Positions 1 to 5,322 of a DNA stretch of 7,842 nucleotides are shown here, in pieces (within the stretch, counting starts at the first letter, position 1; every line of letters starts with the position of its first letter). The notes under the pieces are model-generated. The model did not search any database. It saw nothing but the letters and a program-made list of their open reading frames with translations, and was not told where the DNA came from. A program made the translations under genes and the position numbers. This DNA comes from Clostridia bacterium (GTDB lineage Bacteria; Bacillota; Clostridia; Oscillospirales; CAG-272), in contig JAFQNM010000008.1 in NCBI GenBank assembly GCA_017395885.1, forward strand, positions 1-7,842, given 5' to 3'.

Positions 1-437
1 GCAACGGCTGGAGCTACCACCATTGCCGCCGTCAGTGGTCGCTGGCCGACAACCCCGACCTTCGCTACGGATATCTTCTCGAATTTGATAAGGCTATGAT
101 CGCTCTCCTTAAAAAGGAAAACCTTCTCAAGAAGGAAGGCTACTCCCTCTGGACAGGTCAGGAGGATAAGGTGCTTATCTACGGCAAGGGAAACACCGTT
201 TTCGCCTTTAACTTCAACCCATCTCAATCCTTTGAGGGATACTTTGTTCCGGTTCACGAGGAGGGCACCTATTCCGTTATCCTCACAACGGACGAGGCCA
301 GATTTGGCGGAGCTGAGAGAGTTGACACAGCCTACAAATACAAGGCAACAAGATTCCCCGACGGAAGGATCGGCTTTATGTGCTACCTCCCTCAGAGGTG
401 CGCCACCGTATTCAAAAAAACATCAAAGAAAATATAA
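1..437 (+). CDS. glgB: 1,4-alpha-glucan branching enzyme, C-terminal part (5'-truncated by window)
   Basis: This is the last 144 codons of a gene that begins before the window; the reading frame is open from base 3. The enzyme forms alpha-1,6 branches in glycogen in the cytoplasm. The visible part covers the end of the catalytic region and the C-terminal all-beta domain. Recognisable motifs are NGWSYHHCRRQWSLAD near the start, then LRYGYLLEFDKAM, FAFNFNPSQSF, and near the end YKYKA, DGRIGFMCYLPQR. These resemble the eukaryotic/Bacteroidetes-type branching enzymes (GH13), where the same region reads YARRQ, FNFHPS and YIPSR. This is family knowledge recalled, not searched. The stop codon (435-437) lies in the foot of a strong terminator. 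The final ~40 codons are also present, diverged, at the end of the chimeric remnant at 1446-1901. The catalytic residues lie outside the window. Confidence 0.9.
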   Translation, partial: NGWSYHHCRRQWSLADNPDLRYGYLLEFDKAMIALLKKENLLKKEGYSLWTGQEDKVLIYGKGNTVFAFNFNPSQSFEGYFVPVHEEGTYSVILTTDEARFGGAERVDTAYKYKATRFPDGRIGFMCYLPQRCATVFKKTSKKI

Positions 438-476
438 AGAAAGGACCCTCGGAGTATCTCCGAGGGTCCTTTCTTT
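436..476. terminator. Bidirectional rho-independent terminator between glgB and sigG
   Basis: A perfect 19-bp stem (436-454 pairing with 458-476) closes a 3-nt loop, TAT. The A-rich left foot and T-rich right foot give a U-tract on either strand, so it can end both glgB (+) and sigG (-). It overlaps the glgB stop codon and lies 4 nt beyond the sigG stop codon. Confidence 0.93.
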
Positions 477-480
477 AGTT

Positions 481-1254
481 CTACATCTGCTTTTTTATAT
501 GCTCAAGTGCACCCTTTTCAAGGCGGCTCACCTGTGCCTGAGATATGCCGATCTCTCTCGCTATCTCCATCTGGGTCTTGCCCTTGAAAAAGCGCATATT
601 TATAATGGACCTCTCCCGCTCTCCCAACGTTTTCAGAGCCTCCCTGAGGGCTATATCCTCAAGCCAAGCCTCATCGTGAGAGTCGCTGTCGCTTATTTGG
701 TCCATAACGTATATGGAGTCTCCGCCGTCGCTGTATACCGGATCGTATAGCGATACAGGCTCGGCTATTGCCTCTATTGCCGCCGCGACTGCCTCAGGCT
801 TTTCGTTTATCTCCTTCGCTATCTGCTCCACCGTAGGCTCCTGAGAATCTGCGTTCTGCAGCCGCTCTCTGGCCTGCAGTGCCCTGTATGCAAGGTCTCT
901 CACCGACCTCGAAACACGAATGGAGTTGTTATCTCTGAGATATCTGCGAACCTCTCCGATTATCATCGGCACCGCATAGGTGGAAAACTTCACATCAAGC
1001 TCCACGTTAAAGTTATCAATAGCCTTTATCAAGCCGATGCAGCCTACCTGAAAAAGATCGTCAAGATTCTCTCTTCGGTTCGTGAATCTCTGGATTATGC
1101 TGAGAACAAGCCTCAGATTTCCGTCTATCAGAGCAGATCTTGCCTCCTCGTCTCCATCTCGCACACGAAGGAGCAGCTCCTTCTTTTCCCTGTCAGTCAA
1201 CGTCTTAAGCTTGGAGGTATTAACTCCGCATATTTCAACCTTGTTGTAGTACAT
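481..1254 (-). CDS. sigG: RNA polymerase forespore-specific sigma factor SigG
   Basis: Sigma-G directs late forespore gene expression during sporulation. The 257-aa length matches the family. The N-terminal NKVEICGVNTSKL is the hallmark of SigG (Bacillus subtilis has NKVEICGVDTSKL). Region 2 spans about residues 45-115, with GNLRLVLSIIQRF, DDLFQVGCIGLIKAIDNF and KFSTYAVPMIIGEVRRYLRD. Region 3 lies around 116-165 and region 4 at about 203-250, with GKTQMEIAREIGISQAQVSRLEK as the helix-turn-helix. The ATG at 1254 is preceded by GAGGCGGG, a moderate ribosome binding site. In many Firmicutes sigG follows spoIIGA-sigE; here its neighbours are glgB and the chimeric remnant, so it appears to be a single-gene unit. 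A sigma-F-type promoter at 1282-1311 fits forespore expression. The presence of the gene strongly implies a spore-forming ancestry. Confidence 0.97.
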   Translation of the reverse strand: MYYNKVEICGVNTSKLKTLTDREKKELLLRVRDGDEEARSALIDGNLRLVLSIIQRFTNRRENLDDLFQVGCIGLIKAIDNFNVELDVKFSTYAVPMIIGEVRRYLRDNNSIRVSRSVRDLAYRALQARERLQNADSQEPTVEQIAKEINEKPEAVAAAIEAIAEPVSLYDPVYSDGGDSIYVMDQISDSDSHDEAWLEDIALREALKTLGERERSIINMRFFKGKTQMEIAREIGISQAQVSRLEKGALEHIKKQM

Positions 1255-1281
1255 CTGCCCGCCTCGCTCTTTTGATACTTA

Positions 1282-1311
1282 AATTATTGCCATGGCAACG
1301 GCAGTTATACA
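1282..1311 (-). promoter_or_regulatory. Sigma-F/G-type promoter of sigG
   Basis: Read on the minus strand: TGTATA (-35, 1306-1311), a 14-nt spacer, then GGCAATAATT (-10, 1282-1291). The -10 fits the B. subtilis sigma-F consensus GGNRAYAMTW at every position. The -35 matches WGCATA at 5 of 6, with a spacer 1 nt shorter than the usual 15. The predicted start site lies about 20 nt upstream of the sigG ATG. In B. subtilis the sigG gene is transcribed by sigma-F and later by sigma-G itself. A 12-bp palindrome, TTGCCATGGCAA (1287-1298), overlaps the -10 and spacer. Confidence 0.7.
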
Positions 1312-1385
1312 GCCCAAGGTATTCCTCTTATTTCCAAACCCCGCTTCAAATTTTGGAGCAGACATAATTTATATTGCCTTTTTCA

Positions 1386-1414
1386 TTGAAAAAAGTGAAG
1401 AGCTGTGGTATAAT
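1386..1414 (+). promoter_or_regulatory. Sigma-A promoter of the chimeric remnant
   Basis: TTGAAA (1386-1391), a 17-nt spacer and TATAAT (1409-1414). It has the same boxes and spacing as the promoter of the FAD oxidoreductase at 3050-3078, and is followed by a similar AGAAAGG ribosome binding site (1431-1437). It therefore appears to have been duplicated with the 5' part of that gene. It still looks functional. Confidence 0.75.
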
Positions 1415-1445
1415 GTATTGTAATATTAACAGAAAGGCGACCATT

Positions 1446-1901
1446 ATAAATTACGACGTTATAATCATCGGCGCAGGCCCCGGCGGCATCTTCTCCGCCT
1501 ATGAGCTCTCAAGCCTTCGTCCCGACCTGAAAATTGCTGTTTTCGAGGCAGGACATCCCCTAAAAAAAAGAAATTGCCCTATAGACGGCGAAAAAATCAA
1601 AAGCTGCATGGGCTGCAAAAGCTGCTCCATTATGAGCGGCTTTGGTGGAGCAGGCGCTTTCTCTGACGGCAAGTATAATATAACTAACGATTTCGGCGGA
1701 ACCCTCTACGAGTACATTGGCAAAAAGCATGCTCTTGACCTTATGAAATACGTTGACGAGATCAATATGCGCTTCGGCGGCGCAGGCAAAGTTGATATGT
1801 CCTATAAATACAAAGCAGTAAAGGGAGAGGATGGCAGGATCGGATTTATGTGCTACCTTCCCCAAAGATGCGCTACCGCATTTAAAAAGACCGGTAAATA
1901 A
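1446..1901 (+). pseudogene. Chimeric remnant: FAD oxidoreductase N-terminus joined to GlgB C-terminus
   Basis: Codons from about 1446 to 1781 encode ~111 residues that are ~91% identical (hand count) to the first 111 residues of the intact FAD oxidoreductase at 3114-4484. They include GAGPGG and the four-cysteine cluster. From the shared Arg-Phe-Gly-Gly at 1770-1781 onward the protein instead follows the C-terminus of GlgB: YKYKA, DGRIGFMCYLPQRCAT, FKK. The join is in frame and no stop interrupts the ~456 nt. The codon aligned to the FAD gene's ATG is ATA (1446-1448), preceded by ATT (1443-1445). The only upstream in-frame ATG or TTG codons lie inside the promoter. Promoter, ribosome binding site and terminator remain. 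I call it a pseudogene because the start codon is lost and both parent enzymes are incomplete. A short protein starting at the rare ATT codon cannot be excluded, since the substitution pattern is mostly synonymous. Confidence 0.85.
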
Positions 1902-1903
1902 AA

Positions 1904-1943
1904 AAAAAGAGGCAATCGCCGTGAAGTGCGATTGCCTCTTTTT
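1904..1943. terminator. Bidirectional terminator between the chimeric remnant and the TlpA-like lipoprotein gene
   Basis: A perfect 16-bp stem, AAAAAGAGGCAATCGC (1904-1919) pairing with 1928-1943, around an 8-nt loop. It is A-rich on the left and T-rich on the right, so it serves both converging transcripts. It begins 2 nt after the remnant's stop codon and ends 10 nt from the stop of the minus-strand lipoprotein gene. Confidence 0.92.
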
Positions 1944-1953
1944 CTGCAATGTT

Positions 1954-2949
1954 TTATGATTCCAGGCACATCTGGATCAAAGCTCGGAAATCATCATACC
2001 CGTCCGATGCACCCTCCTTTACGTGAATTATGATCCCGTCATCATTAAGAAAAAAGCAGGTGGGATACCCGGAAATCTCCAGCTCATTCGGGTATTGAGA
2101 CGACGACATTGTAAATATTATATCACTTTCCGGATAGTTGGCCTCTATAAACTTTTCAACTGTCTCTTGAGTATCAAGTGGACTTGGACTAACTGCGATC
2201 ACTGTGATCTCATCCTTATATTTCGTTGCAATTTCGTTAAAATACGAAAGTTCCGGCATAGAGATACTATTCCACGTTCCCCAAAAAAAGACCGCCGCCT
2301 TGCCGATGCTTGCAGGGTCCACAGTTCTTCCGTCTTCTCCGACAACAGTCAGCTCCTCGGAATATATGATACACCCTTCACGACATCCAACCTCTCCGGA
2401 GGGAGAACCGATGCCTGTATTCGGCGGTGCATCCGTATCCTCTCTCATCATGACTTCCTCACGCCACGTATAAACGATCTCATCTCCGCTCTTAATGGGT
2501 GTTTTTCCGTGGGCAGACTCTCCGTTCAGGGTACACTCCCAATATCCGAATCTACCAACCTCTGCATCTATCTCTTCATATTCTTCATATCCCAAAGCCT
2601 CTGTAAGAGTTTTCCCGTCTACAGCAAAATCAAAATCTTCCTCAAAATGCTTGAGAGACTTATCCACCGCATCGAACACGGTAAGATCTCTGTCACTTAC
2701 CTCATCAAGCTTATACTTGAACAGATCTTCGTATGATACATTTCCCTGGATTGCTTGCCCACTCAGTTTGCGAAAAACCACCGTAACGTCTTCGGCAGTC
2801 TCCTCATTTCTCTCTTCTTCTTTTTCCTGTTCCTCTTCCAGCTCCTTGCGGATCTCTTCTCTCAGCTCTTCCTCAGTCTTTTTTTCCGAGCATGAAAAAA
2901 GAGAAAAAGCGCAAACTATCGCAAGTAAAAATGCAATCAATCTTCTCAT
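1954..2949 (-). CDS. Lipoprotein with DUF4430-like domain and redox-inactive TlpA/thioredoxin-like domain
   Basis: A 331-aa exported protein. Residues 1-19 are a signal peptide ending in a lipobox-like LFSC, with Cys20 as the predicted lipidation site. Residues 24-52 are a highly charged Glu/Lys/Arg-rich helix, probably coiled coil. Residues ~88-163 resemble DUF4430: TVFDAVDKSLK, FGYWECTLNGESA, then IKSGDEIVYTW. Residues ~195-331 are a TlpA/ResA-like thioredoxin fold (AVFFWGTW, PELSYFNEI, and the cis-Pro region ISGYPTCFF). The active-site position that normally reads WCxxC is W-N-S-I-S (residues 226-230), so both catalytic cysteines are missing. The domain aligns with the redox-competent domain of the 5323-6777 product, which has FWGTWCNPC. 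It may act as a binding or scaffold protein rather than an oxidoreductase (inference). The start is supported by GGGAG 6 nt upstream of the ATG. It is monocistronic with its own promoter. Confidence 0.85.
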   Translation of the reverse strand: MRRLIAFLLAIVCAFSLFSCSEKKTEEELREEIRKELEEEQEKEEERNEETAEDVTVVFRKLSGQAIQGNVSYEDLFKYKLDEVSDRDLTVFDAVDKSLKHFEEDFDFAVDGKTLTEALGYEEYEEIDAEVGRFGYWECTLNGESAHGKTPIKSGDEIVYTWREEVMMREDTDAPPNTGIGSPSGEVGCREGCIIYSEELTVVGEDGRTVDPASIGKAAVFFWGTWNSISMPELSYFNEIATKYKDEITVIAVSPSPLDTQETVEKFIEANYPESDIIFTMSSSQYPNELEISGYPTCFFLNDDGIIIHVKEGASDGYDDFRALIQMCLES

Positions 2950-2978
2950 AACGTTCTCCCAAATATGATTTTGTTTTT

Positions 2979-3006
2979 ATTATATCATAATTTAACGTTG
3001 TTTCAA
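2979..3006 (-). promoter_or_regulatory. Sigma-A promoter of the TlpA-like lipoprotein gene
   Basis: On the minus strand: TTGAAA (3001-3006), a 16-nt spacer ending in TGA (extended -10), and TATAAT (2979-2984). The predicted start site lies about 20 nt before the ATG at 2949, with GGGAG at 2956-2960. It is divergent from the FAD gene promoter, with 43 nt between the two -35 boxes. Confidence 0.8.
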
Positions 3007-3049
3007 TAGTTGCTCGAAAAAATACTGCTTTTGCAATTTCCTTTTGATA

Positions 3050-3078
3050 TTGAAACAGCTTTGATTATGTGCTATAAT
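3050..3078 (+). promoter_or_regulatory. Sigma-A promoter of the FAD oxidoreductase gene
   Basis: TTGAAA (3050-3055), a 17-nt spacer and consensus TATAAT (3073-3078). The ribosome binding site AGAAAGGA (3096-3103) follows, 10 nt before the ATG. The site lies in a short inverted repeat, GAAAGGACCTTTC (3097-3109), that could fold weakly over it. The promoter layout is repeated at 1386-1414 in front of the chimeric remnant. Confidence 0.82.
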
Positions 3079-3113
3079 TAATTGTTAGAACTTTCAGAAA
3101 GGACCTTTCAGCT

Positions 3114-4484
3114 ATGAATTTTGACGTTATAATCATCGGCGCAGGCCCGGGAGGAATATTCTCGGCTTTTGAGCTTTCCCTTCTTCGCCCCGAATTGAAA
3201 ATAGCCGTTTTTGAGGCAGGCAACCCTCTCAACCGCCGTAAATGCCCCATCGACGGAGAAAAAATCAAAAGCTGTATCGGCTGCAAAAGCTGCTCTATTA
3301 TGAGCGGTTTCGGCGGCGCCGGCGCTTTTTCCGACGGAAAATACAACATTACCAACGACTTCGGAGGCACTCTCTACGAGTACATCGGAAAAAAACGTGC
3401 CCTCGACCTTATGAAATACGTTGACGAGATCAATATGCGCTTCGGAGGAGAGGGCACAAAGCTTTATTCCACCGCCGGCACCTCCTTCAAGACCGAGTGC
3501 ATCAGAAGCGATCTCCACCTCCTGGATGCCTCTGTTCGCCACCTGGGCACGGATATCAACTATATCGTGCTGGAAAATCTCTATGACCACCTTAAGGATA
3601 AGGTTGAGTTTTTCTTTAACACCCCCGTCCGCCACGTTAATAAGCTGGAGACCGGCTATGAGGCCGTTTGCGACAGCGGCAGCTATACTGCAACCGATTG
3701 CGTCATCTCAGTCGGCCGAAGCGGAAGCAAATGGATGGAAACGGTTTGCCGCGAGCTTAATATCGAAACCCGCTCAAACAGAGTAGATATCGGCGTTCGC
3801 GTTGAGCTTCCTGCCGTTGTTTTCGCACATATTACCGATGAGCTTTACGAGAGCAAGATCGTTTACCGAACCGAGACCTACGGAGATAAGGTCCGCACCT
3901 TCTGCATGAATCCCAAGGGTGCCGTTGTTAACGAAAACACAAACGGCATCATCACCGTCAACGGACACAGCTATGAGGACCCCGCAAAGCAGACCGAAAA
4001 CACCAACTTCGCTCTCCTTGTTGCAAAGCACTTTTCCGAGCCCTTCAAGGATTCCAACGGCTACGGAGAAAGCATTGCCCGCCTTAGCAATATGCTTGGC
4101 GGCGGAGTTATCGTTCAGCGCTTCGGTGACCTTATCAGAGGCCAGCGCTCCACCCCCGGCCGTATCGAGGAATCCTTCGTTACCCCTACCCTTTCCGCTA
4201 CCCCCGGAGACCTGAGCCTTGTGCTGCCCAAGCGCATTCTGGACGGAATTATCGAGATGATCTACGCCCTTGATAAGGTGGCTCCCGGCACAGCAAACGA
4301 CGATACCCTCCTCTACGGAGTTGAGGTCAAGTTCTATAACATGGAGGTTGAGGTAAACGAGCATCTCGAATCCAAGCACCGCGGCCTCTTTATAATAGGC
4401 GATGGCAGCGGCATTACCCACTCACTCTCCCATGCCTCCGCCAGCGGCGTTCACGTTGCAAGAAACATCGCTGCCAAGGCTTGA
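3114..4484 (+). CDS. FAD-dependent dehydrogenase/oxidoreductase (COG2509-like)
   Basis: A 456-aa soluble flavoprotein; the substrate is not known. The N-terminal Rossmann ADP-binding fold shows DVIIIGAGPGG (residues 4-14) and the acidic end of strand 2, VFEAG (residues 32-36). A cysteine cluster C44-x9-C54-x2-C57-x2-C60 follows, then SGFGGAGAFSDGK (64-76). The C-terminal FAD-contacting segment is GLFIIGDGSG (424-433), followed by a helix, SHASASGVHVARNI. This architecture matches the uncharacterised FAD-dependent dehydrogenases of COG2509 (assignment from memory of the family). The cysteine cluster may bind a metal or Fe-S centre or be redox active; that is inference. Start: ATG at 3114 with an AGAAAGGA ribosome binding site and the first codons of the Rossmann motif immediately after. 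It is monocistronic, with its own promoter and terminator. Its 5' ~333 nt have a diverged second copy in the chimeric remnant upstream. Confidence 0.88.
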   Translation: MNFDVIIIGAGPGGIFSAFELSLLRPELKIAVFEAGNPLNRRKCPIDGEKIKSCIGCKSCSIMSGFGGAGAFSDGKYNITNDFGGTLYEYIGKKRALDLMKYVDEINMRFGGEGTKLYSTAGTSFKTECIRSDLHLLDASVRHLGTDINYIVLENLYDHLKDKVEFFFNTPVRHVNKLETGYEAVCDSGSYTATDCVISVGRSGSKWMETVCRELNIETRSNRVDIGVRVELPAVVFAHITDELYESKIVYRTETYGDKVRTFCMNPKGAVVNENTNGIITVNGHSYEDPAKQTENTNFALLVAKHFSEPFKDSNGYGESIARLSNMLGGGVIVQRFGDLIRGQRSTPGRIEESFVTPTLSATPGDLSLVLPKRILDGIIEMIYALDKVAPGTANDDTLLYGVEVKFYNMEVEVNEHLESKHRGLFIIGDGSGITHSLSHASASGVHVARNIAAKA

Positions 4485-4514
4485 TACCCCTCACAAAACA
4501 ATATGTGAATTTCT

Positions 4515-4558
4515 TACCTCCGCAGTGGCTTTCCGGCCCCTCAGCGGAGGTATTTTTT
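4515..4558 (+). terminator. Terminator of the FAD oxidoreductase gene
   Basis: A 9-bp stem, TACCTCCGC (4515-4523) pairing with GCGGAGGTA (4544-4552), encloses a 20-nt GC-rich loop and is followed by six T residues (4553-4558). It lies 30 nt after the stop codon. Confidence 0.85.
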
Positions 4559-4643
4559 ACACCTACCCTGATTTAAATTCCGGTTTAACGGGGAAAGATG
4601 GATAGTCGCTTTTTTGAAAAAAAGCTCCGCAAAAAACTTTAAA

Positions 4644-4685
4644 CTGGTTTAGATAAAGGGAGCACACTCCCTTTATCTAAACCAG
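4644..4685. repeat. Perfect 19-bp hairpin inside the intergenic element
   Basis: CTGGTTTAGATAAAGGGAG (4644-4662) pairs perfectly with 4667-4685 around a CACA loop. There is no flanking T-run on either side, so it is not a typical terminator. Confidence 0.85.
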
Positions 4686-4779
4686 CAAAAGCCCCTCGCG
4701 GGGCCTTTGTTCAAAGGAGTGGACGCCCCTTGCCGATAAGCCGAATTATTATCCCCTTTTTGAAGTTTTTCGGGGGGTC

Positions 4780-4811
4780 GTAGGGGGCCTTTTTACAAAA
4801 AGGCCCCCTAC
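4780..4811. repeat. Perfect 15-bp GC-rich hairpin inside the intergenic element
   Basis: GTAGGGGGCCTTTTT (4780-4794) pairs with 4797-4811, leaving only AC between the arms, so a realistic fold has about 14 bp and a 4-nt loop. It is near-cruciform in nature and may also stall transcription. Confidence 0.8.
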
Positions 4812-4854
4812 ATATCTCCCGATAAACCGGAATTTATTGTGTTGTGCAGGCGGC

Positions 4855-4895
4855 AAAAAAGCCGTTGTGAGAAGTTTTCTCACAACGGCTTTTTT
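4855..4895. terminator. Terminator of the redox operon (minus strand), probably bidirectional
   Basis: A perfect 19-bp stem (4855-4873 pairing with 4877-4895) closes a GTT loop, with six A residues at the left foot and six T residues at the right. On the minus strand it lies 17 nt beyond the stop codon of the small lipoprotein gene and has a U-tract, so it closes the operon. It can also block read-through from the left. Confidence 0.93.
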
Positions 4896-4912
4896 GTTAT
4901 TATTTTTACATA

Positions 4913-5305
4913 TCAATCATTTGCCGCCGCTGTTTCGCCATATCCGATTTCTTCTGTTGCGGGTGCATCTGTTACAACGTATCTGTCACCTTCAGTAACC
5001 TCATCAAGAGGCACGGTTTCATCACGATCCTCTTCACGGTCTGCGGTTTCTACTCTGTTATCGTTTGTTCCCACAGCCTCTGTAACAGGCTTATCAACTT
5101 CATTATCTTCTCCGTTATCATCATCAAAGAGATCTCTGCCAAGCTCCTTTTCAAGCTCACGCTCGATCTCATCCATGATCTCATCCTTCAGCTCCTCCTC
5201 AAGCTCTGCCTTTATTCTCGCCTTAAGATCCTCCTCGGATACGCCGCATGAGCACATAGCGACAACGCAAGCAAGCGCAAGAAGCACCAAAACTATTCTT
5301 TTCAT
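4913..5305 (-). CDS. Small acidic lipoprotein, third gene of the redox operon
   Basis: A 130-aa exported protein. Residues 1-17 are a basic/hydrophobic signal peptide. The lipidated residue is probably Cys20 (AMCSCG), or less likely Cys18. Residues ~23-60 form a highly charged Glu/Lys helix with heptad character, and the rest (61-130) is acidic, low in hydrophobic residues and probably disordered. I do not recognise a domain. The head (lipobox Cys followed by a Glu-rich helix) resembles the start of the 1954-2949 lipoprotein. Its ribosome binding site AAAGGAG (5314-5320) lies 8 nt before the ATG and 17 nt separate it from the preceding gene, so it is co-transcribed. It may act as a surface-anchored partner or spacer for the redox protein upstream; that is inference. 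Confidence 0.8.
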   Translation of the reverse strand: MKRIVLVLLALACVVAMCSCGVSEEDLKARIKAELEEELKDEIMDEIERELEKELGRDLFDDDNGEDNEVDKPVTEAVGTNDNRVETADREEDRDETVPLDEVTEGDRYVVTDAPATEEIGYGETAAAND

Positions 5306-5322
5306 TTTTCTGACTCCTTTTT

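Larger units (their letters stand above)
4574..4836. repeat. Hairpin-rich non-coding element with terminal inverted repeats (MITE-like)
   Basis: This is most of the gene-free stretch 4485-4912. The ends are a perfect 14-bp inverted repeat: TAAATTCCGGTTTA (4574-4587) and TAAACCGGAATTTA (4823-4836). Similarity continues weakly inward (CGGGGA against TCCCG). Inside are two long perfect hairpins (4644-4685 and 4780-4811), a short GCCCC/GGGGC hairpin near 4690, and an internal sequence near 4733-4752 (CCGATAAGCCGAATTATTAT) that resembles the right end. No credible ORF is present. The structure suggests a non-autonomous mobile or extragenic repeat, possibly composite. No clear target-site duplication could be identified, and multi-copy status cannot be tested from one window. 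Confidence 0.6.

Noticed and set aside
1374..1445. TTG start at 1374 extending the chimeric ORF upstream
   Set aside because: The extension runs through the -35 and -10 boxes at 1386-1414, so it would not be in the transcript, and it adds residues with no counterpart in the FAD protein.
1446..1901. Chimera explained purely as an assembly artefact of the two parent genes in this window
   Set aside because: Both halves differ from the local parents at many positions (about 20-25% of nt), and the piece has its own terminator, so it cannot be a simple mis-join of these copies. A mis-join with another strain is not excluded.
2023..2736. Plus-strand ORF of 237 codons
   Set aside because: Antisense shadow of the lipoprotein gene, with no ribosome binding site or recognisable domain.
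3108..4421. Minus-strand ORFs opposite the FAD oxidoreductase gene
   Set aside because: They mirror a well-supported gene through codon bias; no promoter, ribosome binding site or family match is visible.
4402..4605. 67-codon plus-strand ORF across the FAD gene end
   Set aside because: It overlaps the FAD gene in another frame and crosses the terminator and repeat end; low-complexity product.
4620..4815. CRISPR-like appearance from repeated hairpins
   Set aside because: The hairpins differ from one another and there are no regularly spaced direct repeats.
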